This document shows, one piece after another, positions 1-9,807 of a stretch of DNA of 64,000 bases. The translations under genes and the position numbers were made by a program. Where the stretch lies: contig JALSLW010000083.1 of the NCBI GenBank assembly GCA_026988155.1, positions 62,001 through 126,000 on the forward strand, given 5' to 3'. The DNA is from Methylomonas sp. GTDB taxonomy: Bacteria > Pseudomonadota > Gammaproteobacteria > Methylococcales > Methylomonadaceae. A model generated the notes under the pieces. It was not told the origin of the DNA and made no database searches. It saw nothing but the letters and a program-made list of their open reading frames with translations. The stretch's first letter is position 1. The number at the start of each line of letters is the position of its first letter.

Positions 1-1
1 T

Positions 2-598
2 GGACATATTGACGGTCAGTTACCAGCCGGTTCAATAGAATTGCCTGAAAGCAATTTACCGGAAGTACCCGCAGAGGAAACTCCAGAACAGGCATTGGAA
101 CCAGATGAGACTGCATTGGATAAACAGCCTGAGCTACCCCCTGAACCAAAAGAAGAAACAGTACCGCCGGCGCCAGAAAACAGCCCTACACCTAAGCCCC
201 CCTCCCAGCAGCCCTTGGAAATACCCAAAAACCCGGCAGAGAATAAATCGTTAGATTTTTTAAATGGCAGCTGGCAGGCAAATTCTGGCTTAATGGATGC
301 ACAGGGGCGGCCTGTTAATCTGGAATATAATTTTAAAGATGGCAAAGGCGACGTCAGAATCAGAAAAAATGACGGCACCGTCTGTACAGGCAAAGTTCAG
401 GCTAGCATGAAAGGTGCTGAACTTGGCTTTTCTGATACAGGAAAAATCAAATGTCCTGACGGCAGGTCTTTTCAGCCGGCTAAAGTACAGTGTAAAATCA
501 ACTCTGCCAATCAGACTGTTTGCAAAGGCTCTTATAAGAATGGTGCCCGTTTTAATATGGATGTAACCAAGTCTAAGTCTGCACAGGCTGAGAAATAG
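2..598 (+). CDS. SrfA-like protein, C-terminal part (CDS runs off the left edge)
   Basis: Open frame continues upstream of the listed TTG start to the window edge. Pro/Glu-rich linker, then FLNGSWQANSGLMDAQGRPVNLEYNFKDGKG... resembling the SrfA C-terminus. Lies just upstream of srfB-like and srfC-like genes. Confidence 0.6.
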   Translation, partial: GHIDGQLPAGSIELPESNLPEVPAEETPEQALEPDETALDKQPELPPEPKEETVPPAPENSPTPKPPSQQPLEIPKNPAENKSLDFLNGSWQANSGLMDAQGRPVNLEYNFKDGKGDVRIRKNDGTVCTGKVQASMKGAELGFSDTGKIKCPDGRSFQPAKVQCKINSANQTVCKGSYKNGARFNMDVTKSKSAQAEK

Positions 599-634
599 CC
601 GCCGTTTTTTGCAGAGAACAGTAGGGAGCAACCC

Positions 635-755
635 CAATGTCGTTAAGTTAAGCATAAAACATTCGGAGGAGGGACTTTAGTCCCTACAAATACGGGGCTA
701 AAGCCCCGCCTCCAAGCTTAATTAGCTCTATAAACCTTTTAACTTAATGACATTG
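635..755. repeat. Dispersed element family C, copy 1 (between srfA-like and srfB)
   Basis: TIRs CAATGTCGTTAAGTTAA...TTTTAACTTAATGACATTG, internal GGGACTTTAGTCCC and GGGGCTAAAGCCCC palindromes. Confidence 0.8.
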
Positions 756-818
756 AGGGCAGGATCATATAATGATTATGCTGGTTGTTAGATAAAACTT
801 AAAAATGTAAGGAAGATA

Positions 819-3797
819 ATGATTCCAGAGCTCACTAAATTTGAACAGCAAGTTTCATTGATTATGGCCAGTGGCGTTCAGTTTCTGGACTTTGGCCTGC
901 AGATAGAACCGCGCAAGGAAGACCCGGGTGAATTTGCTACTCAAGAAGGCAATCGGTCTCTAGCCCGTCTAAAGTACGATTCACGTTTGGAAGAGTATAT
1001 ACAGCCGGATAAGCCGGGAATCCCCGTCAAACCGGCAGTGAGCATGCCTGTTGATCAGTCTTTAAAACTGCTTGATAAATTATGGCTGCCCATTCCTTTT
1101 TTTAAAAAATCCTCATCGGCAGAATTTTCAGAAGGTCCCGTCAACTGGGCACGGGCACGCATAGTTGAGCTTGAACCTGGAGAAAGCCCTGAAAATAGCA
1201 GCCATAGAATTACTATCGCAATAGATACTTCAGTTTATCCTGACCGAGATGGAACCGACTATTTAGCGCCTACCTTATCCAATGTTAATGCTGGGGCAAC
1301 CTTTGCCTTGGCATGGCAATCTCATCAAATGCACTGGTTTACCGAATCAATCTGGGTCAATAAATGGCTGGAGGAAGTGTTCATAGATAATGCCGAAGAA
1401 AAATTGGGGGTTTACGCCGAAGATGTAGACAAGGAAATCACAGAATTAAGCCATCACGCGCACTATTTAAACTGGCTCTCCATTATCGGTGAATATGCCC
1501 ATGCTCCTGAAATAAAGATCACTTTAAATTCATCAGATAATAAAGAACCCCCGATACAGGTAGATATGGTGCTTGATGTTGGCAATTCACGGACTTGCGG
1601 CATTTTGATTGAAGAACACCCGCAAGAAAGCGATGGCATGAAAAAACGCTATGAGCTGGAATTAAGAGATTTAAGTGAGCCTCAGCATATCTATACAGAA
1701 CCTTTTGAAAGCCGCCTGGAATTTGCTCAGGCAAATTTCGGCAAAGATAACTGTTCTGTAGAAAGCGGACGCAACGATGCCTTCGTCTGGCCAACCTTTG
1801 CACGCGTAGGAAAAGAAGCCAGCCGACTGGCAAGCTGTAGACGCGGTACAGAAGGCCCCAGCGGTTTATCCAGCCCTAAACGCTATCTTTGGGATGAAAA
1901 CCCTTTTGTACATCGCTGGCGTTTCAGCAGCTCCTTTGATCGCAGTGAACGCGAGCCTTATGCCAGTGCGGCACCTTTCAATCAATTAATTAATTCTACA
2001 GGCGAAGCACTTTACAACCTGCCTGATGATGATCCTGTTTTTCACACCAATTATTCTCGCAGTTCGCTAATGATGTTTATGCTGGCAGAAGTATTAACAC
2101 AGGCATTATCGCAGATGAATAGCCCTTCTCAGCGGCTGAAGCAAAGCCATGCCAGCAGACCGCGCCATTTAAGAAGCATTATTATTACTATCCCGCCCTC
2201 AATGCCAATACCGGAAAGGGAGATTTATAATAAACGGGTTAAAGAGGCAGTTGGCTTGGTCTGGAAGGCGTTAGGCTGGCACCCCGAGGATGAACCAATA
2301 GACGGTGAAGGTGCAAAGCTGGCCTGGCCGCCATTTCCTGAAATAAAGTTGCAATGGGATGAAGCGACTTGTGGTCAGGCAGTCTATTTATATACAGAAA
2401 TTGTCAATAATTTTGGCGGTCGCCCAGAAGAGTTTTTTGCCACCATGCGCAGAAACCCGGATCAGCAGGAAAGCAATAAACTAACTATCGCAACCATTGA
2501 TATTGGCGGAGGCACCACAGATCTGGTTATTACTGATTATTCGCTAGATGCTGGCGGAGGCAGCGCGGCAGGCAGTGGCGCATATATTGTGCCCGAACAG
2601 CGTTTTCGTGATGGCTTTAAAATTGCCGGTGACGAAATTGTGCTGGAAACCATTCAGCTGCTGGTTATTCCGGCCATTGCAGAATCATTAAAGGCTATCG
2701 GTCTGAATGAACCGGAAATCCTGCTATCACGGCTGCTTGGTACCGAGTCCATCAGTGTCAGCGATGCCATGCATCGACAGCAGTTTACCTTGCAGATACT
2801 GTACCCTATCGCGCTGAAAATTTTAGCTGAGTTTGAAAACAGCGACCCAATCAGCATGACGGAGCAAAACACCTATACGTTTCGAGAATTATTGCAAGAA
2901 ACAGGACTGCCGACAGAGGAAATTTTTGATTATTTTGCGGAAGGTGTTCGTCGAGAGATGGCTAATTATGAACAAACCTATAATATTTTAGATGTTCCCA
3001 TTTTATTTAATCTGCGGAAAGTCCATGAACTGTTTATGACTGACCGGTTAGCCATCTGCAAAACCATTAAATCATTATCTGAAATTGTTTACCTCTATAA
3101 CTGCGATGTCTTACTATTGACCGGACGCCCCTCAAAATTGCCGGGCATTCAAACCCTGTTTCGCATGTTCTTGCCCCTGCCTCCCAGCAGAATTATTCCT
3201 TTGCAAGGCTATCGAACAGGGTCTTGGTATCCTTTTCATAAACGGGGCAAGGTCGATGATCCCAAAACAACTGCGGCAGTGGGCGCCATGCTATGTCAGC
3301 TAGGACAAGGAAGGCTGCCTAACTTCTTTTTCCGTGCCAATGCCTTTAAGCCGTATTCGACAGTCAAATATATAGGCCAGATGGATGAAAATAGCATTAT
3401 CAAATCGTCCAATGTTTATTATTCAGATATTGATCTAAACAATCCTGATTATGAGCTTCCTGATACCAGTTTTGAAATGCGTGGACTCATGCAGCTGGGT
3501 TTTCGCCAGTTTAATGTCGAAAGGTGGGGAGCATCTCCTTTATATACACTTACCTTTAATGATGAAAATGCCAGAGAAAAAATTTATGGGGCAGGAGAAG
3601 TATGCAAAATTAGATTGCAGCAACAGCGCAGCAGTGGGCGAAGTCAGGACAGTAATGAAAAATTCAGTATTGCCAGCATAGGGTCTGAATCTATCTCACT
3701 GCGACCCAATGCCGTTAAATTGCAATTGAATACCTTGCCCAGGGTAGGCATTAGCGAAACTAATTATTGGCTTGACAGTGGCAGTGTATACCGATGA
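819..3797 (+). CDS. srfB: SrfB-family protein (putative virulence factor; Hsp70/actin-like ATPase fold)
   Basis: 992 aa. Phosphate-binding motifs VLDVGNSRTCGILIEE and TIDIGGGTTDLVITDY; large size; followed by SrfC with a 4-bp overlap. Confidence 0.85.
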   Translation: MIPELTKFEQQVSLIMASGVQFLDFGLQIEPRKEDPGEFATQEGNRSLARLKYDSRLEEYIQPDKPGIPVKPAVSMPVDQSLKLLDKLWLPIPFFKKSSSAEFSEGPVNWARARIVELEPGESPENSSHRITIAIDTSVYPDRDGTDYLAPTLSNVNAGATFALAWQSHQMHWFTESIWVNKWLEEVFIDNAEEKLGVYAEDVDKEITELSHHAHYLNWLSIIGEYAHAPEIKITLNSSDNKEPPIQVDMVLDVGNSRTCGILIEEHPQESDGMKKRYELELRDLSEPQHIYTEPFESRLEFAQANFGKDNCSVESGRNDAFVWPTFARVGKEASRLASCRRGTEGPSGLSSPKRYLWDENPFVHRWRFSSSFDRSEREPYASAAPFNQLINSTGEALYNLPDDDPVFHTNYSRSSLMMFMLAEVLTQALSQMNSPSQRLKQSHASRPRHLRSIIITIPPSMPIPEREIYNKRVKEAVGLVWKALGWHPEDEPIDGEGAKLAWPPFPEIKLQWDEATCGQAVYLYTEIVNNFGGRPEEFFATMRRNPDQQESNKLTIATIDIGGGTTDLVITDYSLDAGGGSAAGSGAYIVPEQRFRDGFKIAGDEIVLETIQLLVIPAIAESLKAIGLNEPEILLSRLLGTESISVSDAMHRQQFTLQILYPIALKILAEFENSDPISMTEQNTYTFRELLQETGLPTEEIFDYFAEGVRREMANYEQTYNILDVPILFNLRKVHELFMTDRLAICKTIKSLSEIVYLYNCDVLLLTGRPSKLPGIQTLFRMFLPLPPSRIIPLQGYRTGSWYPFHKRGKVDDPKTTAAVGAMLCQLGQGRLPNFFFRANAFKPYSTVKYIGQMDENSIIKSSNVYYSDIDLNNPDYELPDTSFEMRGLMQLGFRQFNVERWGASPLYTLTFNDENAREKIYGAGEVCKIRLQQQRSSGRSQDSNEKFSIASIGSESISLRPNAVKLQLNTLPRVGISETNYWLDSGSVYR

Positions 3798-6523
3798 GTG
3801 AAGAAATGGACAAACAATCAGAACAGCTAGCCTCTCATTGCGACGCTATCAAACAAGGTGCCGGGCTGGGCATAGACTGGGTTAAAGATGTGCGTGTCAG
3901 TTCATCCAGAGTAGACCGCGAAGCCGATGCACTGATACAGAAGCTGCGTCGCGTCAGGAATTTTAGCTCTCGCTTAGGCCAAGCCTCGCAAAGTCCCGTT
4001 TCAGTCGGTTTTTTTGGATTATCTCAGGCAGGCAAATCGTATTTGATCTCGACCATGGCTGCAGGAAAAAATGGTCGCCTGGAAACTGTTTATGATGGCC
4101 GGCGTCTGGATTTTATGCAGCATGTTAACCCGCCAGGAGGAGGGAAAGAAGCCACTGGACTGGTTACGCGCTTTACTCGAAAATCAGAGGCCACTCCTAC
4201 AGGGTTTCCTATTCAGCTGGCTATTTTTTCAGAGATTGATCTGGTCAAAATATTAGGCAACAGCTTCTTTAATGATTTTAATCGGGAAAAAGTAATATTT
4301 AATACCGATGCTGAATATATCAATCAGCTGCTTGCCGACTTGAGTGGCAACCGAAAACAGCAGCCCACAGGCGGGGTGACTGAAGATGATATAGTTGATT
4401 TAATGGATTATTTTGAAAGCCGCTTCCAAAAGTCAATGGAACCATTGATGGGCAGCTACTGGCCTGTCGCCATTGATTTGGCACCCTATCTATCAGCCAA
4501 TGACCGTGGCCGGCTATTTTCAATTTTATGGGGCGAAATTGATGAGCTGACAGCCACCTATTTATTGCTGCGTAATGCGCTGGAAACATTATCTTTTCCC
4601 AAGAACCTATACGCGCCTTTAGATGTTCTGGTAAAAAATAAAGAACAGGGAGACGGATTTTCCCAAATGGATAGCATTATGAATGTGGATATTCTTAGCC
4701 GACTAGGACATGACAATAATGACCGCATTGAGCTAAAACCGATAGAAGATGGACAGACACTGGATTCTGTTACTATTCCTCGATCCATACTGGCTGCATT
4801 GACCCTGGAAATGATTTTTCCGTTAACCGAACAGCCAGAATGTACAATGCTGGAAACGGTTGACTTGCTTGACTTTCCAGGTTACCGGGGGCGTTTAAAT
4901 GTAGACAGCCTGGCCGAGGTAAAAGAAGCAGTAAAAGATAATCAGACAGATCCGGTTGCCGAACTGATTCTGCGTGGCAAGGTAGCTTATTTATTTGAAC
5001 GCTACACAGATTTTCAGGAAATGAATGTACTGATTGTATGTACTCCGTCTGATAATCAGTCTGATGTAACCGCCGTTGGTCCCGTATTAACTAACTGGAT
5101 AGAAAAAACACAAGGCGAAACCGCTGAAATTAGAGGCACAAAAAAATCAGGTCTGGTCTGGGCTATTACCATGTTTGACAAGCGCATCAGCCAATCATTA
5201 AGCCATACTGATGATATGCTTAAAATTGCCTGGGGGACAGGCGGCATGATGAAAATGGTCTTATTGGAAAGGTTTGGGCAATATAACTGGGTCAGCGAAT
5301 GGGCGCCAGGCACGCCTTTTGATAATATGTTTCTGGTTAGAAAGCCCCGTGAACCCGTTAGTTTTCTAGATTTAGAAGATGGCTCGGAACAGGCCGTAAA
5401 GCCAGAATATCAACAGCAATTGCAATTGATGCGTGAGACATTCTGTGCCGATGAAACCGTAGAAAAACATTTTAACGACCCAGCTAGGTCTTGGGACAGC
5501 ATGATGAACCTTAACCGGGGAGGTGTTGGACTGCTCTCTGCACAGGTAGAGTCTGTAGCTGATACCGCAATAAAGCTAGATCGAATCAGCGAACAGATTA
5601 GAGCAACCGTTGATGATTTGGTTAACAAGCGTTTTGGCAACTATTTTCAGGCAGAAGGCGCCGGAGAAATAGATAAAAAACGCATCATTGCCAAAGAAAT
5701 TATTGATGGTTTAAAAGCCAGGGCACCGCTGATTGGCGAGTTGCTATTTCAAATGCAGCCAGTTACCGAACATTTCCGTTCAATTTATTTGCGCACAGAA
5801 ACGGACAATGAAAAAACAGCTGCCAGCAAACCTGAAGAAGCAGAACAAAAAGTTAGCGCCGCAGTGCAAATTGATAACTCCATGTTCGACCTTGATCTTA
5901 ACCTGGATTTTGAAGCTGACAGCACCGCGACTGAAGCTGTGAGCAGTCAAAAGCCCGATCTTTCTCCCCATACAAGTACCACCCGATTTATTCGCGGTAT
6001 CATGCAGGAGTGGGTTAAGCATCTGCGAGAAATTCCTGACCGTACCGATTTGATGAATTTTCTGGGTTTTACCAAAACATCAGTTGAAGCCTTAATTGAC
6101 GAACTGATTTCAGCTATGGACCGCTTAAAACTGGAACAGCGGTTAACGGATGCCATTAACAAAACCGAGCTGCAAACATCAGCAACCCGCTCTCGATTGG
6201 TAGACCGCCAAGTGCTGGTTGTCAGCAGTATTATGAATGAATTCCTATCAACATTAGGGACGGCCTGGCTGACTGTTACAGAAAGAGCAGAAAGCAAAGC
6301 ACAGGCAGGGAAAAAAGTTTTTGCACCCGCCACTGCTATTCCTGCAGGGAAATTGCCTGCTGTCTCTGAACAGCCAACCCCCTATACTAAAATATTTATA
6401 ATGGATTGGCTTGTTGCTCTGGAAAAATTGATTATTGCAAATGCAGGGCACAGTGCTGGGCGTGATATTACGCCAGAGCAAAATGAAGCTTTGGGTAGGC
6501 TGATGAAAATAATTTCTGGATAG
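3794..6523 (+). CDS. srfC: SrfC-family protein (putative virulence factor; dynamin-like GTPase)
   Basis: 909 aa. P-loop GFFGLSQAGKSYLIS and G3-like DLLDFPGYRG; overlaps the srfB stop. Confidence 0.85.
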   Translation: MSEEMDKQSEQLASHCDAIKQGAGLGIDWVKDVRVSSSRVDREADALIQKLRRVRNFSSRLGQASQSPVSVGFFGLSQAGKSYLISTMAAGKNGRLETVYDGRRLDFMQHVNPPGGGKEATGLVTRFTRKSEATPTGFPIQLAIFSEIDLVKILGNSFFNDFNREKVIFNTDAEYINQLLADLSGNRKQQPTGGVTEDDIVDLMDYFESRFQKSMEPLMGSYWPVAIDLAPYLSANDRGRLFSILWGEIDELTATYLLLRNALETLSFPKNLYAPLDVLVKNKEQGDGFSQMDSIMNVDILSRLGHDNNDRIELKPIEDGQTLDSVTIPRSILAALTLEMIFPLTEQPECTMLETVDLLDFPGYRGRLNVDSLAEVKEAVKDNQTDPVAELILRGKVAYLFERYTDFQEMNVLIVCTPSDNQSDVTAVGPVLTNWIEKTQGETAEIRGTKKSGLVWAITMFDKRISQSLSHTDDMLKIAWGTGGMMKMVLLERFGQYNWVSEWAPGTPFDNMFLVRKPREPVSFLDLEDGSEQAVKPEYQQQLQLMRETFCADETVEKHFNDPARSWDSMMNLNRGGVGLLSAQVESVADTAIKLDRISEQIRATVDDLVNKRFGNYFQAEGAGEIDKKRIIAKEIIDGLKARAPLIGELLFQMQPVTEHFRSIYLRTETDNEKTAASKPEEAEQKVSAAVQIDNSMFDLDLNLDFEADSTATEAVSSQKPDLSPHTSTTRFIRGIMQEWVKHLREIPDRTDLMNFLGFTKTSVEALIDELISAMDRLKLEQRLTDAINKTELQTSATRSRLVDRQVLVVSSIMNEFLSTLGTAWLTVTERAESKAQAGKKVFAPATAIPAGKLPAVSEQPTPYTKIFIMDWLVALEKLIIANAGHSAGRDITPEQNEALGRLMKIISG

Positions 6524-6656
6524 GGCAAATAAAAGACTCTTCCGTACCCACCTTATTTTTGCGTTTAAAATTGACGTAATACATATAGAAAAGGAGCTGC
6601 AATGAAAGAATTATGCATATCTCACTTTACCCTGACCCATAAAATATAAAAAGCAC

Positions 6657-7694
6657 ATGGCAAAAATACAGCTTTCCCCAGAAACAAGAGCACAGGAACG
6701 TCGGCGCCCAGGATTTGCACTGTTAAAAATATCAGGCTGGAAACATGCCCCGCAGGTGTCAGAAATGTCAATCGAACGAAGCGACTCTGAGACCGAAGGA
6801 AAGTATTTAGGACTAGAGGGTCAGTGGGAGCACATCCCTGTCTGGCATGCATTGGCCAATATGACAACCGTTGAAGAAGGCATCATTGAGGCAGATGTCC
6901 CTCCCGCTTTTGTTGACCCCATTGTTTCAGTGCGAAATAAATCTTATCGCATCACCCTCAAATGCGCAGAAGAATCAGAAACACGAACTATAAAAGTGGG
7001 GGATATATTACCTTCCAGCGCAGCAGGTAGTTCCCCCGAATCTTTAGAACAGGGGAGTGGCTTAATTTTAGGCGACGCGGTTATTGAACCAGTTAAAGAC
7101 CCTGAGCCCGAACCGACACCACAGGAAATTGACGAAGCTATAGAAGAAGCTCCAGAACCAATTGCAGTGCCGATTGCAGAGATTGAAACAGAGAGTTTTT
7201 TCAGTCGTCATAAAGGTAAAATAATTGCAGCTTTACTGGCATTATTACTGATTATTGCCGGTGTTTTAGCCTGGTATTTTAAACTGATTCCTGATTTTAA
7301 TTCTGGCAAGCAAGATGATAAGCCGATAGAAACATCTTCCGCTGTTAATGCCACACCTGCATTAACAGCAGATAGCAATCTGTCAGATTTAGAGCTATTG
7401 CAAAAATTTATCCAAACCAAACCTAATACCGAGCAAATTCTGGCTCAGGCTAAGCAGTGGGGCAATACTGGTCATTGTGATGCCATGCTAAGACTTTTGG
7501 TGCATTCCGCTCATAAAAGCAATGACTCTGCAATAGCTCTTGAATATGCAAAAATGTACGATCCGGCAGAATTTAAACAAACCAAATGTGTAGATAAAGC
7601 GGATAAAGATACCGCACTGTACTGGTATCAAAAAGCGGTTGAAGCAGGTAGTGCCGATGCAAAATCATTGCTAGATAAATTGGAGAAAAAATAA
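6657..7694 (+). CDS. Single-TM protein with C-terminal Sel1/TPR-like segment, srf cluster
   Basis: 345 aa. Cytosolic N-terminus, TM IIAALLALLLIIAGVLAWYF, C-terminal DTALYWYQKAVEAGSADAKSLL (Sel1-like). Confidence 0.65.
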   Translation: MAKIQLSPETRAQERRRPGFALLKISGWKHAPQVSEMSIERSDSETEGKYLGLEGQWEHIPVWHALANMTTVEEGIIEADVPPAFVDPIVSVRNKSYRITLKCAEESETRTIKVGDILPSSAAGSSPESLEQGSGLILGDAVIEPVKDPEPEPTPQEIDEAIEEAPEPIAVPIAEIETESFFSRHKGKIIAALLALLLIIAGVLAWYFKLIPDFNSGKQDDKPIETSSAVNATPALTADSNLSDLELLQKFIQTKPNTEQILAQAKQWGNTGHCDAMLRLLVHSAHKSNDSAIALEYAKMYDPAEFKQTKCVDKADKDTALYWYQKAVEAGSADAKSLLDKLEKK

Positions 7695-9661
7695 TGCTTA
7701 AAATATTAATTCTGCTTTCTCTGCTATTACCCGCCATGAGTCAGGCAGAAGAACGCAAACCCTTATTAATGGAAGGCAAAAAGACCCTCTATCAGCGTGT
7801 GCTAACACGGCCCGGTGCAAAAGTTTTTTCTAAAATTGCAGATAAAACAGGCATAACAAAGCCCACATTTACCCGCTATTATATTTATCAGAGAAAAACT
7901 GAGGCTAAGCAAGAATGGCTGCAGGTGGGCCCGGATTCTCGTGGTAAAACCATCGGCTGGATGCAGGCAGAAAATACCGCTCCCTGGAAACAGCAGCTTA
8001 CTCTGGCATTTACTCATCCTGCAGGCCGTGAACGGGTTTTATTCTTTAAAGACAGTAAAGACCTTGAAGCAATTTTATCTGCGGATTCACCTGCCAACAC
8101 AATTGCCCCTATCAGAAAAATTGTAGCATCGGGTAAGAAAGACCCAAGAATTTTATCCATAGAGCCAGAAAAGCCAGCGGATATTAATGAAAACTTCTAT
8201 CTTTTACCCATACTGCAATCCGAAGAAGTATACTCAGGGACTAGCGGCGTTAATATGCTGCAGGTAGCCTCTGTTAGCAAACAGCCGGCAGCCAGGGGAA
8301 AATTGAAAATGCCAGGGTCAGGGGACTCATCTCAGCTTTTACACCAATTTAAAGCTTCCGTTGTTTTTGTGATTGATTCTACCATCTCCATGGGGCCTTA
8401 TATTGACAGAACCCGAGATGCCATTAAGCGCATTTACAGCAAAATTGAAAAAGCTAAAATGCTGGACAAAATCAAGTTTGGCTTAGTGGCCTATCGCTCC
8501 AGCGTAGATGCCGTCCCAGGGCTGGAATATACTGCCAAAGAATTTGTAGACCCTGTTAAAGTGACAGATGGCAAAGACTTTTTAGCTAAAGTAAAAAACT
8601 TAAAGCCTGCAGCTGTTTCCAGCCGTCTATTTGACGAAGATGCCTATGCTGGCATTATGGCGGCCTTAAATGATGTTGAATGGACTGAATTTGGTGCCAG
8701 ATATATTGTGCTGATTACTGATGCTGGCGCAATTGATGGCAATAATAAGCTATCATCTACTGGCTTAGGCGCTGAACAGGTTAGCCAAGAAGCAAAATAC
8801 CGAGGCGTCGCAATTTACAGCTTGCATTTAAAAACCCCGCAAGGTAAAAAAAATCACCAATCTGCGGAAGCTCAATATAAAACGCTCTCCTCAACGCCTT
8901 TATTGAACCGCTCGCTTTATTACCCCATCAATATGGGATCAGTAGATGAATTTGGCAACATAGTCGACAGTTTAGCCGAATCAGTCGTAAAATTGGTTAA
9001 CGAGGCTTATCAGGGTAAAGCCGTGGCAGGCAGTGCAAAATCGGCCGATGCCAAATTTGGTCAGCAGGATAATAAAATAAGCTCCGCTGAAAAAATCAGC
9101 CAAGATATGGCGTTAATGGGATATGCTATGCAATTGTCCTACCTTGGGCGGGAAACAGGTGCAAAAGTCCCCCCTATTTTTAAAGCCTGGATTAGCGACA
9201 GTGCTATTGAAAACCCCAGGAAAAAATCTACCGAAGTCAGGGTATTGCTAACAAAAAACCAGTTAAGCGATATGTATCAAGTGGTCAAATCCATCACCGA
9301 TGCGGTATTAGAAGGCATTATTAGCCCTGACAGTTTTTTTACCCAGTTACGCTCAGCAGCCGCCACATTAGGTCGCGACCCTAACCAGATCAATCAGGCA
9401 AAAAATGCCAAACTGGCTGAACTGGGCTTAATGGGAGAATACCTGGAAGACCTGCCCTACCATAGCCATATATTAGATTTAGATGAAGAAACCTGGATGA
9501 GTTTTGGCCCCCACCAACAGGATGCTTTATTAAAAGACCTAAAACGAAAACTAAATCATTACCAAATATATAATGATGATACGGATCGCTGGATTCCTTT
9601 GGCAGAAGACAGCAACCCTGCAGATTATGTGTATCCCGTGCCGATTGAAATGCTGCCGTAA
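7694..9661 (+). CDS. Secreted vWA-domain protein (PpkA C-terminal-like)
   Basis: 655 aa. Signal peptide MLKILILLSLLLPAMSQA; MIDAS-like VVFVIDSTISMGPYIDRTRDAI; overlaps the upstream stop (ATAATG). Confidence 0.8.
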   Translation: MLKILILLSLLLPAMSQAEERKPLLMEGKKTLYQRVLTRPGAKVFSKIADKTGITKPTFTRYYIYQRKTEAKQEWLQVGPDSRGKTIGWMQAENTAPWKQQLTLAFTHPAGRERVLFFKDSKDLEAILSADSPANTIAPIRKIVASGKKDPRILSIEPEKPADINENFYLLPILQSEEVYSGTSGVNMLQVASVSKQPAARGKLKMPGSGDSSQLLHQFKASVVFVIDSTISMGPYIDRTRDAIKRIYSKIEKAKMLDKIKFGLVAYRSSVDAVPGLEYTAKEFVDPVKVTDGKDFLAKVKNLKPAAVSSRLFDEDAYAGIMAALNDVEWTEFGARYIVLITDAGAIDGNNKLSSTGLGAEQVSQEAKYRGVAIYSLHLKTPQGKKNHQSAEAQYKTLSSTPLLNRSLYYPINMGSVDEFGNIVDSLAESVVKLVNEAYQGKAVAGSAKSADAKFGQQDNKISSAEKISQDMALMGYAMQLSYLGRETGAKVPPIFKAWISDSAIENPRKKSTEVRVLLTKNQLSDMYQVVKSITDAVLEGIISPDSFFTQLRSAAATLGRDPNQINQAKNAKLAELGLMGEYLEDLPYHSHILDLDEETWMSFGPHQQDALLKDLKRKLNHYQIYNDDTDRWIPLAEDSNPADYVYPVPIEMLP

Positions 9662-9807
9662 ACTCTTGCAATAAGGTGGCTCGGAATTAATATGGCGCAG
9701 TTAAATCTGACAGCAAAGCATTTAAGATAGCCTATAAAATCAACAAATTAAAAACCAGCCTGGCTGGTCAATATATTTTTTTGTTTAATGTGCACGGGAG
9801 AAGTGAT

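Noticed and set aside
16-393. 125-aa minus-strand ORF, Gly/Ser-rich
   Set aside because: Antisense to the Pro/Glu-rich linker of the SrfA-like gene; composition is a mirror of that.
819-6523. SrfB/SrfC as an anti-phage defence system
   Set aside because: NTPase pair is suggestive, but no defence genes, mobile element or effector domain are nearby; kept only as a hypothesis inside the srf finding.
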